64,000 bases of DNA from positions 508,559 to 572,558 of the forward strand of contig NW_008246068.1 in the NCBI RefSeq assembly GCF_000281045.1, written 5' to 3'. The stretch comes from Saprolegnia diclina VS20. Its lineage: Eukaryota > Oomycota > Saprolegniomycetes > Saprolegniales > Saprolegniaceae. Both the position numbers and the translations under genes were made by a program. This document shows positions 1 through 10,361 of the stretch, in pieces; the stretch's first letter is position 1, and each line of letters opens with the position of its first letter. The notes under the pieces are model-generated. The model saw only the letters and a program-made list of their open reading frames with translations. It was not told the DNA's origin and did no database searches.

Positions 1-41
1 GATCAAGCCCTGCCAGCGCATGGGGCACTGCTCATCTGGCC

Positions 42-976
42 ATGGGATCGACGTACCCCGCGCCTGCGGCCGAAGGCGATGGACCTCGCCTGTCGGACAA
101 GGACGCTCTGTTCGATCGACTGCAAACGAAGTTCAGGGAGAACTACATCATGGTCTTCCCGGTGCAGAAAAGTATGCTCCCTTCTCTCCACTATTACATC
201 ATGTTCTACCCTCCTGCCCTAGTCGTGACAATCGTCGACAGCATGCACGTCGGACAGGACGGGTATCGTTGGTTCGACCCGGCAACTCCTCGACCAGCGA
301 GAGTCTCGGCCGAGGACCTTCGTGACGTGCAACGCATTCTAGAAGATCAGTGCTCGGCGCACGACTGGGCCATTCTGGTCGACCTCGTCCAGGAGTGCAA
401 AGCGACGGCCGCCACGAAGGAATACGCCGTGGTTATGGCCTTCCACAACAAGTACGACACCACCTCCAATGCATGCACCGAAGGCTCGCGCTCGCGTAGG
501 CTCGTGACCATCCGGAAGCACATCAAGGACCATGTGGCGAGAAACAAACCTCAGCCGTGCGACGGCCAAGCGGCGCAGAAGCAGAGCGCACCTGCGTCAA
601 GTCCAGCGTACGCGCATTTGCATCACGGTCGAATGGATCCCTCAGGTGGTATAGCGACGGCATGCCGACGGGCCCACCAACGCCGACGGAGAAGAGTGCC
701 AAAAAGGCCACCCGCCACGCCAAGGGGTTGTTGACAAGCGAAGCGGAAGAAATCATGAGCGACATGCTCGCCTACGCCAACACCAAGGATGACGAGATTG
801 CAGAACTTAAACAAGCGCTCGAGACGGCCCAGGCAGAGAACGTGCAGCTCAAGTCGAAGCTCGAGACGTCCCATCAGGAGCGGGTCAAAGTCAGCCGTCG
901 CTTGCAAGAGCTGGTTGATGTCTGCCAGCTTGGCGACGACGTCATGAACCTTGGCGTGTCCATGAGCTTTATCTAG
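42..976 (+). CDS. Unknown protein with C-terminal coiled coil (2 exons, maybe 5'-partial)
   Basis: Exons 42-607 and 646-976 join across a 38-nt intron (GTACGC...CTCAG) to give 298 aa. The reading frame is open upstream to the window edge, so the true start may lie outside. No family is recognised. The N-terminal two thirds is a mixed, probably globular region containing 'LHYYIMFYPPALVV'. The linker after the intron is Lys/Thr/Pro-rich. The last 70 residues form a heptad-rich coiled coil with 'IAELKQALETAQAENVQLK', suggesting oligomerisation. The intron is inferred from the frame change between the two parts and from the GT/AG sites; without it the first frame runs into a short Arg-rich tail. 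Confidence 0.6.
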
Positions 977-1133
977 TCGTGTCGAAGAAGACATAACAAG
1001 TTTAACGTTTATTGTCTCTTTGTCGAGGGTTCTTCTTTCCAATGCTGGCACTTGATGATCTCAATCGACACACTCAACAAGTAGGAATCAATCAACGCGA
1101 CAAATACGTATGCTCTGACGAAAATCACAAATG

Positions 1134-2327
1134 TTAGTTGCCGAGCATGGCGCTGGTCATGATCTTGCGCTGAAAGAGCGTCTTCATGTTCCAAGCGACG
1201 TACGAGTTGGGGTCGGCCCAGAACTTCCACGTCCAGTACGTCCAGTGCGCGGGTCTGAAGACATTCGTGACGAGGTTGGCGTACTGCGTCTTTTGCGCGT
1301 CATTGAGCACAAACGTGTCTTCGTGGTTGGCGATCGACCACTCGCCAAAGAAGAGCGGCGCGCCCGTCCACTCCTTGATCCACTTGGCCTCGTGGTCCTT
1401 GACGTACGCCTTGATCTGGTCGAAATTCTGACCCTCAAAGCCCCAGATGTAGTACTTGTGCACCTCGGCCCACACGTTCGGGTCGTGCTTGAGGAAGACG
1501 CGCCACTCGGCGTCAAACTCGGGCTTCTCGTTGAACGCAGTCGAGAACGTAATGATGCAGTCCGAGCCGAGCTCGCGGCGGATGATGCGGTGTGCGTCCT
1601 TGTAGTACTGCTTGAGCTGCGCAAACCTGGTCGGGTCGTTGCCGTGCTGCGGCTCGTTGAGAAGCCCGATGCCGAGGAACGCCGCGTGGTACTGGTACCG
1701 GTCCACGAGAAACTCGACGAGGTCGAGCGTGTTGTCAATGTTGCCCGCCTTGCCAAACCACTGGATCTTGCGGATCGTCGACGCCGCGCTGTGCTGCTCG
1801 CCGTTCTGGGACCCCATCGCAGCATGGACGCCGACGAGTACCTTGAGTTGGTACTTGCGTGCCCAGCGGAACGCCTTGTCCAGATACGCAAGCGAGCCCG
1901 GCGCGAGCACGGACGCGTCGTCGGTGGTGTTGCCGGCCACCGAGCGCCGAGCCTTGGTCGCCGGCGCGTCGTTCAAGAGCCAGTAGCCGACCGGGATGCG
2001 CACCATGTCGAGACCGGCAGCCTTGATGTCGCGAAAGTCGGCTTCGGTGTAGAAGGTCGCCCAGTGGCGCTCCATGAGCGGGTCGCCGCGGGCGTGGCCG
2101 AGCGCCTTCATGATCTGGAACTGGCCATGCTCGACAACGTCGCCGGTAAGTCCCGACTCGGTGTAAATCGGCGAGTCGGGCGTGATCCAGCGCTCGAGGA
2201 CGAGCCAGCCGCCGAGGTTGACGCCACGCTGCGTCATTAGCAAAACGACCACCAGCAAGCACGGCGCGCTGGTGGCAAGTTGCTCGTATCGGAATATCGC
2301 AGCTTGCCACGCTATTCCGGAGGGCAT
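1134..2327 (-). CDS. Glycoside hydrolase family 5 exo-1,3-beta-glucanase
   Basis: Single exon, 397 aa from the ATG at 2327. It matches fungal/oomycete GH5 exo-beta-1,3-glucanases, which release glucose from beta-1,3-glucan in cell-wall remodelling. Visible landmarks are the start of the barrel 'RGVNLGGWLVLERWITP', 'VRIPVGYWLL', the acid/base Glu in 'GIGLLNEPQ', and the nucleophile Glu in 'PLFFGEWS'. A hydrophobic stretch 'CLLVVVLL' sits directly before the catalytic domain and could be a signal anchor. An alternative start at 2237 (MTQRGVNLGG) would remove it. Family call is firm; start and membrane topology are uncertain. Confidence 0.9.
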   Translation of the reverse strand: MPSGIAWQAAIFRYEQLATSAPCLLVVVLLMTQRGVNLGGWLVLERWITPDSPIYTESGLTGDVVEHGQFQIMKALGHARGDPLMERHWATFYTEADFRDIKAAGLDMVRIPVGYWLLNDAPATKARRSVAGNTTDDASVLAPGSLAYLDKAFRWARKYQLKVLVGVHAAMGSQNGEQHSAASTIRKIQWFGKAGNIDNTLDLVEFLVDRYQYHAAFLGIGLLNEPQHGNDPTRFAQLKQYYKDAHRIIRRELGSDCIITFSTAFNEKPEFDAEWRVFLKHDPNVWAEVHKYYIWGFEGQNFDQIKAYVKDHEAKWIKEWTGAPLFFGEWSIANHEDTFVLNDAQKTQYANLVTNVFRPAHWTYWTWKFWADPNSYVAWNMKTLFQRKIMTSAMLGN

Positions 2328-2617
2328 CCGGATGCTACTTTGCACATACACTGTACTGTGGTGTTTGACGTGAAATAGAGTGAGCGTTGATGTTGAACCT
2401 GGATGGTTGTTGCGGTATCTGCACTAGTGTGCGGCAGGATCGAGCGAGGACAGCACCGTGCGTTGCACAATACATTTGATGCAGACCGTTTACTTTCGTT
2501 GTCTTTCGTGTCGAAGCCTAGCACAGTCGTCGGGCTCACCAGCGATCGCTTGTAAAATTAGATATACACTATTTAATGTATCTCGTTACTATTTGCTCCG
2601 GACAGTTGAAGGCGGCG

Positions 2618-4438
2618 ATGGCCGACGCAGGTGGGCCGTGGCGGCTCATGTCGTCGCTGCGGAAGCGCAAGTTCTTTGAAGAAGCCAACAAGCTGTACCC
2701 GCTGCGTCCACCGGCCGGCGAGCCCAAGACGGACCTGTTTGACTTTTTGCTGGCCACCATGGGGCGGCCCCACAACGACCCAAGCTTCGGTTGCATGCTT
2801 GGCCCATGTGACGACTTTGTCGCCGAGACACGCCCCGAGACAGAGGCCGCACCTCGTCCAGCGGTAGTACACGACTTGGACTTGGTGCCAGAGACGCGCT
2901 GCTTTGACGAGCCGGCGGCGGTCGTCGCCGCCGATAGCATCGTGCCCGAGACGCGCTCCGAGGGCGGGCGCCACGACGATGACGAGATTGTACCCGAGAC
3001 GGTGGACATCGCGCCGACCACACGTGAAAGCATCGGTGGCGCTGACGCGCTACACGAGTCAATCTCATCGTCGTCGTCGTACGCCGCGTCCGTGACCTTT
3101 GGCGGCCCCAACGACATGAGCTTGAACTCGAGCTCGCATAGCTGTGCGACGCTCGATGACAGCTTTGCGGCATTTCCATCTGCGTACCAGCACCTGCCGA
3201 CGCCGACGCCACCGGCCGAGACGCTTCGGTCTCCGACGCCGCTCACGCAAGCCGTCGCGACGCCGCCGCTTGCCGACTACTTTGACACAGACCACTACAC
3301 GGAGCTCGTGCCGTGCTATGTCCTCTACGCGGCGCACTGCAACCTCCATGACGCGCACTTGTCACATCCGCACTTGCTCTTCTGCGCCCAAGCACGTCCG
3401 CCGATATCTATAGCTTTTGGATGGCTCATCGCTGGCTCGTAGGTGCTGGACCAGTATCTCGCGTCAAAAGAGCTCATGCACGGCTACATTCGGCGAGCCT
3501 GCGAGATTGCGCGCGTCGTCTTTGCATCGCGTTGGGCAAGGCGCCTCGATGCGTTCACCAAGGACATTGACATCCGCGACTACACGGAGCGCGGGCGGTC
3601 CATACCCGGTGTGTGTGCCCCGGTGTGGCACATCATTGCCGCGCATTGGCACCATTACAAGGCCCACGTGCTCCATTCGGACGAGTTTTACCTCGGCGAC
3701 ACGTCCGCGACCACTCGGGCGGACCCCGGGGCCCACTGCCGGCACGTTACGTCGGCGTACTTTGCCGCCGACGGCCATCTTCGCGACGACGCCATGCGAC
3801 GCAGTGTCTATGGCGGCAGTGATGTCGGTGCGCACTACATGACGCTGGTGCCCCGGGATGCGAGCAACCGACGACGCGACACGGACGACCTGCCGCAGCG
3901 CATGTACCTGCCGCAAGAGAGCTTGAGCTTTGCTTTCAAGCAGCTCGAGGCCAACTTGCGCGTGGCCGACCCGCAGGTGACCATGTACCCGATGGGCACG
4001 TTCGCCCGCGGTGGGCTCTACGGCTCGGTCCTCGACGTGTTGCTGCTACCGACGCCGGCGCGGCCGAGCATCCACGACGTTGTTGCAGCGCTCGAGGTGG
4101 CGCACGTACTCGAACCCGGCGCGGTTCGGTCGGTCTCGGCCCACCGCCTTCTCGCGCCGATTCGGTTCAAGCACATTCGACTGCTCCTGGACCTGAAGAT
4201 GTACCCGCCGCCCATGGCGTACGCCGCCATGATCTACTTTACTGGTCCCCAAGTGTTTGGTCAACACGCGTTCCGCTCCGTCTTGCCTGCGTGCGGCGAC
4301 GACACGCGCTTCGAGACCGTCTACGAGACGCTGCGGACGATGCACGGGCCGACGCGCCTCGACCAAGTCCTCGACGAGCAGGACATGCTGGTGCTCCTCG
4401 GCCACACCGTGTACCAGCCGCCATTGCATCGCTTGTAG
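2618..4438 (+). CDS. DNA polymerase X-fold protein with altered active site; internal intron not resolved
   Basis: The N-terminal part is read from the ATG at 2618 (an earlier in-frame ATG is at 2576). The second part is open from 3443 to the stop ending at 4438. The in-frame TAG at 3440-3442 is probably the 3' end of an intron; phase-compatible donors are GT at 3308 or 3320, both poor. The C-terminal ~180 residues align with the palm and thumb of DNA polymerase beta: 'GTFARGGLYGSVLDVLLL' matches the G-S/T-x-x-R-G...D-x-D motif, 'LLLDLK' matches the third-Asp strand, and 'IYFTGPQVFG' matches the family YFTGS motif. 'LDEQDMLVLLG' matches the C-terminal helix. The first motif Asp is Val, so catalysis is doubtful. 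The N-terminal half is disordered, with four V(P/A)ET motifs. No BRCT domain was seen. Confidence 0.75.
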
Positions 4439-4542
4439 TCTGTCCTGATCCATGCCAAAATGTGGTCGACCTTGCGCCATCCTATTCCGAGAGAACGCGA
4501 AAGATCATACTGGACGGTACACGACACTGTATTGAAACGAGT

Positions 4543-5461
4543 CTACTTGGGGGGCATGCGGAGCGCGCCGTCGATGCGGATGACTTCGCCGTTGATCATC
4601 TTGTTCTCGACGATGCTCTGGACGAGCTGGGCATAGTCTTCGGGGTGGCCGAGGCGGCTCGGGAACGGCACCGTCTTGCCCAACTGCTCCTGGACAGCGT
4701 CCGGAAGGCCCGCGAGAAGCGGCGTGCGGAACAAGCCTACAGTAGCATCGTGAGAGATGGGGATTGAGCGAGACGCGTACCGGGCGCGATGGTGTTGCAG
4801 CGAATGCCGTACTGGGCGAGCTCACGCGCGACGGGCAGCGTAATACCGACAATGGCACCCTTGGACGCAGCGTATGCGACCTGGCCGACCTGGCCTTCGT
4901 ACGCAGCGATACTGGCGGTGTTGATGATGACACCACGCTCGCCATCCGCACCCGGCGTCGTCTTGGACATGCTACGCATACCATATGATGACGACTGCAT
5001 CCAGCGCCGGCAAGGAAGGTTTTACCGTTCGGCCGCAAGGCGAATCACGTTGAACGTGCCCGACGTGTTGATGTTGAGCACCTGCTGGAACTGGTACAGC
5101 GGGTGCGGGCCCTTCTTGGAGAGCGTCTTGGCCGCGACGGCGATACCGGCGCAGTTGACGGCAATGTCGATGGGCTTGCCAAACGCGGATTCAGCCAAGT
5201 CCAAAGCCGCCGAGACCTGCTCTTCGTCCGTGACCTAGAGGTAAACAGCGCATGAGGAACGCGCCGCCACGTCACACGTATTACATCCGTCGGGCTAAAG
5301 TGGCAGTTGGGGCCGAGCTGGCGCGCGAGCTCTTGGCCGTCGCTCGTGGGCAGGTCGCAGATGATGACCTGGGCGCCCTGCTTGAGGAGGCGTTCGGCGG
5401 TCGCGCGGCCAAGGCCGGACGCGGCTCCGGTGACAAGTGCGACGCGGCGAGCAAGGGTCAT
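4543..5461 (-). CDS. HSD17B10: 3-hydroxyacyl-CoA dehydrogenase type-2 (SDR)
   Basis: Four exons: 5461-5285, 5234-5026, 4971-4781, 4736-4543. Introns are 50, 54 and 44 nt and the product is 256 aa, the usual family length. It is a short-chain dehydrogenase of the HSD17B10 type, a mitochondrial enzyme oxidising 3-hydroxyacyl-CoA in isoleucine and short-chain fatty-acid breakdown and, in animals, part of mitochondrial RNase P. It shows the NAD-binding 'TGAASGLG', 'NCAGIA', catalytic Ser in '[12 protein letters not shown]', the Y-x-x-x-K pair in 'AYAASKGA', and the family-typical '[10 protein letters not shown]' created by the last splice. The N-terminus starts at the Rossmann strand, so there is no cleavable presequence, as in animal HSD10. 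Confidence 0.93.
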
Positions 5462-5473
5462 GGCGAACTTCGA

Positions 5474-5491
5474 CGAAGATATCGGAATGAG
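5474..5491 (-). promoter_or_regulatory. Inr-like element upstream of HSD17B10
   Basis: The minus strand reads TCATTCCGATATCTTC about 13-28 nt before the ATG at 5461. This resembles the oomycete initiator consensus (TCATTYYNCAWTTTYY). It is inferred from similarity and position only. Confidence 0.4.
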
Positions 5492-5890
5492 ACTCGCACT
5501 TGAACTAACGTGCGGTTTGGGGTTGTGGGTAATATAATTCCAATGCTACATAATTTAAAAGACTGTTCGGAAGCCATTCCCAGTCGTTGCAATGTAATTT
5601 AATACATTCGGCCGTAGCTATTTTTTATAATAAAAGTCTTTATCTATGGACCAATCTTGAGCCGGCTACGCGATCCAAAATAAATATTGTATTTTTATTC
5701 TTATCATTTCGATCCTTTTTATAGTATTATTGTAGGATATGTAGCTTACACTTGCATTGGGTATGAATATTGTATCCTGTAAATAAAACAAAATGATTTC
5801 AATAGATTTCGGAATTAAAACTATGACCAATTCAATGGCCGCCAATACTGCGGTTGATAATTGGCCGAAGGTTGAGGAGGAGTTGTGAGG
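5492..5890. other. AT-rich intergenic region
   Basis: This ~400-bp spacer lies between two divergently transcribed genes. Positions 5560-5840 are conspicuously AT-rich compared with the GC-rich coding DNA on both sides. It should hold the promoters of both neighbours. No ORF, RNA gene or repeat is recognised. Confidence 0.6.
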
Positions 5891-8616
5891 ATGGAGCACG
5901 AAGCGAGTTCCGCGACGTCCGGCCACGGCAGCGCCCTGCCCCATGGCAGCGCCCATCCCGCCTCTAACTCGTACTCGTCCGCGCCCCACCGGCGCTACCA
6001 TGGCGGCCATGACGATGGCCACACCAAGTACACGTCGCCCCGCCACAACAATGGCCACTACGCCAAAGCCAAAGGCGCGGGGTACTACGGCAACAACAAC
6101 AACGTCAACCACCACCACCACCACCAAGCGCAATACCACGCGGCCATGAACATGAACGGTGGGCGGTACTACAATGCGCACGTCCAGCCGCCGCTTCCGC
6201 CATTGCCTCCGGGCGGCTCGATGCCACCGCCATCGCCGTCGCCGTCGAGCGCCTCGACCGACACGACCGCCGCGTCGCCGTCGCATGTAGACACCATCAA
6301 GTGCAACCGATGTGGCGAGAAGGGGCACATGGCGGTGGCATGCCCGCTCAAGCCACGCCACAGCTACAACAAGGGGCCGCGCGTGTGCAAGTTTTGGGCG
6401 AATGGCCACTGCCAACGCGGCAACGACTGCTCTTTCTTCCACGGCAACCCGGACCAAGCGATGATATACGGCGCGCCGACGAGCATGATGATGACGATGC
6501 CACCGCCCCAGTACATGATGGACCCGGCCGCCGGCTACTACTACCCGCCCGTGCCCGTCATGCCCGCAGGGTACCCGCCAGCTGCCGCGCCATACGAACC
6601 GTCGCCGACGTCCGAGACGCCGCCGCCCGAAGGCGAGATGTACGACGCTGCTGGGTACCCGAACGACGCCTACGTCGAGCCGCCGTATGGCGCGCCGCCG
6701 GTCTACCACAACCCGTACGCGCCGCCCCAGTACGCTCCGTACGGCCCGCCGCAAAGCGGCTACCCAGGTACGACCTTGACTACACAGCCGCGAGATGCTA
6801 AGATCTGACGCAGACCAACGCGCGTACTACCAGCCGCCATCGCACAAGTTGTACCCGCCGCAACACGGCCATTTTTACAACCCGTACTACCCACGCGGGT
6901 ACGTGGCACCGCCGACTGCCTACTCGAACGTCGACGCCGTCGACGCACCGGTTGTCGAGACGCCCGACGAACCGCCAATGTACGACGAGCCGCCGCCCGT
7001 GGCGCCCGACGAGACCCCTGTTGCGACCGACGTGATCGATCAAGTGTACGTGGCATGCGCCTATAGCGTCGCATCTGACCACTGGCAATAGACCGACATC
7101 GGTGGTGCCCGACGCAGTGCCGGACGGCGCGCCGCTCGTGGAGGCGGTGCGAGACCTCAAGCTCGAGACCGCGCCCAAGCCCAAGAAGAAGAAGAAGTCG
7201 AAGGCGCGTGTCGAGGCTGCGCCCGCCGACGCACCGGTCGCGCATTCGCCACGCTCGGAGAAGGGTCTGCGCAACGACACTGGCGAGAACAACTGCTTTC
7301 TGAACGTCGTCGTGCAGTCGCTTTTCCATCTGCAGGTAGTCGGTTGCTCCTTCGAGTTGCTGTTCACATATGTGGTTTGTGCTAGACGTTCCGCAATGCG
7401 TTCCGCTCGATCACGCGCCACGTGTGCCCTGGCGACGGGCGCTGTGTCTACTGCGCGCTCTCGGCCGTCTTTGACATGCTTTCACCCGGCGACAACCAAA
7501 CGGCGTGCAGCTCGGATGCGCTGCGCTCCGTGCTGAGCACGCTCTCGGCGTCGTCGGCAGCGAACGTGTCGCTACCGCCACCGGGCGACGGTCCCAACCG
7601 GTTCTCGCTCGGCTCAATGGACGACGCAGCGGAAGCCCATGACGCAGTCCTCTGGCAGTTGCATGAAGCGCTCAAGACGTCGAGCAAGACGCAAGACTGT
7701 ACTTGCGTGATCCACAGCGTGTTTGGCTTGCTTGTCGGCGAAGAGGCGCACTGCCCCAAGTGCCACACCAAGATGACGGCAGCCACTTACGACACGATGG
7801 TCATGGCGGCGTCGACCGCCCAGTTGCACGACCACATTGTGTAGGCTCCACTATCGCACGTGGCATTCTATCTCAGTAATGGTGTAGGCGCAAGAAGGCG
7901 CGGACGTTTGACAAGCTGTTGGCGCACGTCGTGGCGATCGGCGGCGGCACGCGCAAGTGCGCGAACTCGAGGTGCCGCAACACGGATCTGCTGCCGTCGA
8001 GTCTCAAGCTCAAGGCACTGCCGCAGGTGTTTACGGTCGGTCTCTCGTGGCCCAACGCGCAGCCGAGCTCGGGCTACTTGGGCCACATCGTCTCGAGCAT
8101 TGCGCCCACGATCGACTTGACGCGGTATCGGTCTTGACCTATCGCATTGGTATCTGATATAGATTCCTAGCGTGTTTCCCAACCTAATTGCGGACGGTCT
8201 CGCGCTGCCCCATGGCGGCGGCAACGACGCGCACCTCATGGGTGTCTTTTGCTACTTTGGGCACCACTACCTCACGTTCCTCTTCCAGCCGTCGACGAAC
8301 GAGTGGCTCTCGTTCGACGACACGGTCGTCAAGCGCGTCGGGGCGTCGTGGAGCGATGTGCAAAAGGTGTGCTTGGAGGTACGCCCCCCTGGGATCGCTC
8401 AGTCTAACGCGCGTCGACTAGAACCATTTGCAGCCGATGGTCCTCTTCTACGACGTGGCCAAGAAGCCGGTGGCGGACAAGGTGCTGCAGTTTACGATCG
8501 GCGACTTTGTGCTCTCGGTCGCGTCCGAAGTCGACCAAGAGAATTGGCGCGCGACCGACAGCAGCCCGCACACGGACACGGACGTGCTTCGGTCGTCGTC
8601 GCCTGTGTCCACCTAG
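5891..8616 (+). CDS. CCHC + CCCH zinc-finger protein fused to a USP53/54-type ubiquitin hydrolase domain
   Basis: Seven exons: 5891-6767, 6814-7045, 7092-7335, 7386-7840, 7888-8124 (or 8130), 8171-8378, 8422-8616. Product about 815 aa. Order: a His/Asn/Pro-rich low-complexity N-terminus, a CCHC zinc knuckle 'CNRCGEKGHMAVAC', a CCCH finger 'CKFWANGHCQRGNDCSFFH', a Pro/Tyr-rich linker, a Lys-rich patch, then a peptidase C19 domain. The Cys box 'GLRNDTGENNCFLN' is of the divergent USP53/54 and plant UCH-related type. The His box is 'GHHYLTFLF' with 'SFDDTVV' after it, and CxxC pairs 'HCPKC' and 'CANSRC' are present. Cys, His and Asp are all there, so activity is possible. The two RNA-type zinc fingers suggest an RNA-linked deubiquitinase; that role is inference. 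Confidence 0.85.
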
Positions 8617-9237
8617 AAGACGCCGATCCTGCCGGCACCGAGATTATATTTATATCCTACCACATTTAGTCTTGGCACCAGGAGGGTAATCGCCGTATAA
8701 TGCATGCTCGTCGTCCACTACTCTCTCTCTCTTGTGGCCCTGCGTCATGGCGTGCGATGTCCATCTTGCGACGAGCTCGAGGGCGACGCGACCATCGCGT
8801 CGAAATAGGGCTGCATGCGTCGTCCACAATGTACCCGTACCTTGCCATCGGCGCCTAGATGTGCTGGGATGGTACGCAAGCGCATGCCCGCGGCGATCGC
8901 GCTGGGCATGCGCTTGGCCTACGCCCCTAGGCCATAGCCAGCCCTAGCAGGCCTGGTTGAGGGCCTTCGGACAGGCTGTCGACGCGCGCCGCCCCGTCGC
9001 TCGGCTTGCGCGAACGTCATTCACGTGCGTCAGCAGCTGGTCCTAATTCGGGCCCCAGGTGGCCTTCGATAAGGGCGATCTAGAAACGTCGGCCTTCTTC
9101 CGCCGGAAAAAGAACAAGCTTTGGCGGTGCGGCCAATCGGAGCAGAGGTGCGCTATAATTTCAACCAATCGCACGCGAGCAACTTCGACCTTGCAGTGAA
9201 ACGACCCAGAGCCATTGTGAGATCAGGACGAAGCCCA
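8617..9237. other. Intergenic, no recognised content
   Basis: About 620 bp between the USP gene and the E2 gene. Short ORFs on both strands show no family signature. The last ~150 bp should contain the E2 promoter. Nothing else is recognised. Confidence 0.6.
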
Positions 9238-9873
9238 ATGGCCCGCCGACTTGCGAAGGTCCGTGGACGCCGACGAGCCCGATGGCTCATGCGCCCGTGC
9301 CATGTAGGAGCTTGCCGAGTTCAACAAGAACTCGCCGGAATGGTGCACCGTGGGCACGGTCGACGACGACCTCTTGCACTGGAACGCCATGGTCGTTGGC
9401 CCCGTACGTGCCATCGCACGCGCGCCGCGTGGCCTCATGCAGCCGCGATGTAGGACAACTCGCCGTATGCGGGCGGCGTCTTTAGCATCGACCTGCTCTT
9501 TCCTGCCGAGTACCCGTTCAAGGCGCCCAAGGTACGCGGCAGTCCTTGCACATGCTGACGCGAATCATCTCGCCGGCAGGTCAAGTTCCTCACGCGCGTG
9601 TACCACCCCAACGTCAAGTCGCAGAGCGGCGAGATTTGCGCGGACGTCATCAACGAGGTTCGTATCCTTTGCGCTACGCAAGGCTCATGGCGCGATGTAT
9701 AGAACTGGGGCCCGACGTTGAACGTCATGTTTTGCCTCACGGCGCTCAAGCAGATTCTCGAGCAGCCGGACGGCGACAACCCGCTCGAGCCCGAGATTGC
9801 CAAGCAGCTGCAGTGCAACCGAGACGCGTTCAACGAGACGGCCAAGAAGTGGACAAAGGACTTTGCGTCGTAG
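9238..9873 (+). CDS. Ubiquitin-conjugating enzyme E2 (class I)
   Basis: Five exons: 9238-9258, 9308-9403, 9454-9531, 9580-9657, 9703-9873. Product 147 aa, a minimal UBC fold. The first exon codes only for 'MARRLAK', the start of the N-terminal helix, which continues '[13 protein letters not shown]'. It carries '[15 protein letters not shown]', the HPN motif in 'VYHPNV', the active-site Cys in 'GEICADVI', and 'NWGPTLNV' in place of the common W-S/T-P motif. It transfers ubiquitin from E1 to substrates with an E3. The exact E2 subfamily is not clear. It lies next to a USP-domain gene, but no functional coupling is implied. Confidence 0.92.
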
Positions 9874-10361
9874 CTCGTAGCTGCTGTCTATCCCTTGTCG
9901 ATGCATGCATGATTGCATACAAAATCGACGGCGCGACGTGTGTTAATATACATGGTTGCCGTCGCTACGTGGCTCTTCTCTTGCAGGTGTCGAGCTTGGC
10001 GTCACGAAGAGCGACCATAGCGACCATCGTCGCTGCACGGTTGCCACCAGCTCGATCCGCCGCCCTATTCTCTCGCCGCAGCGGCCCGCTTTAGCCTCCG
10101 TCTGCGGGCGTGACGCTCTCGATGGATCATGTCCCTTGCGCATGGCTCGGCGTCGCTCGTCCGGTGGCGGTCACGAGCTGTCGGCTTGGTCGCGCGGCCC
10201 GCTCTCTGCCCCGCCGCTTGTGACATGAGCATCCTGATTTACAAAGGCGACTTGTTTTTTGTATGGCCATGGCCACTGCGAATCCGAATTTAATTGAAAA
10301 TCGGACGATTTGGCCTAATTTAAGGCGCACAGCTTGGCGCCGTCATTACGTGTAATTGGCC
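9874..10361. other. Intergenic, no recognised content
   Basis: About 490 bp between two genes on the same strand. It should hold the 3' end of the E2 transcript and the promoter of the FHA gene. Short ORFs here have no domain signature. Confidence 0.6.

Noticed and set aside
1131-2240. 369-codon plus-strand ORF opposite the GH5 gene
   Set aside because: It is the mirror of a strong GH5 coding frame in GC-rich DNA; its Arg/Val/Leu-rich sequence has no domain, and the minus-strand protein has clear catalytic motifs.
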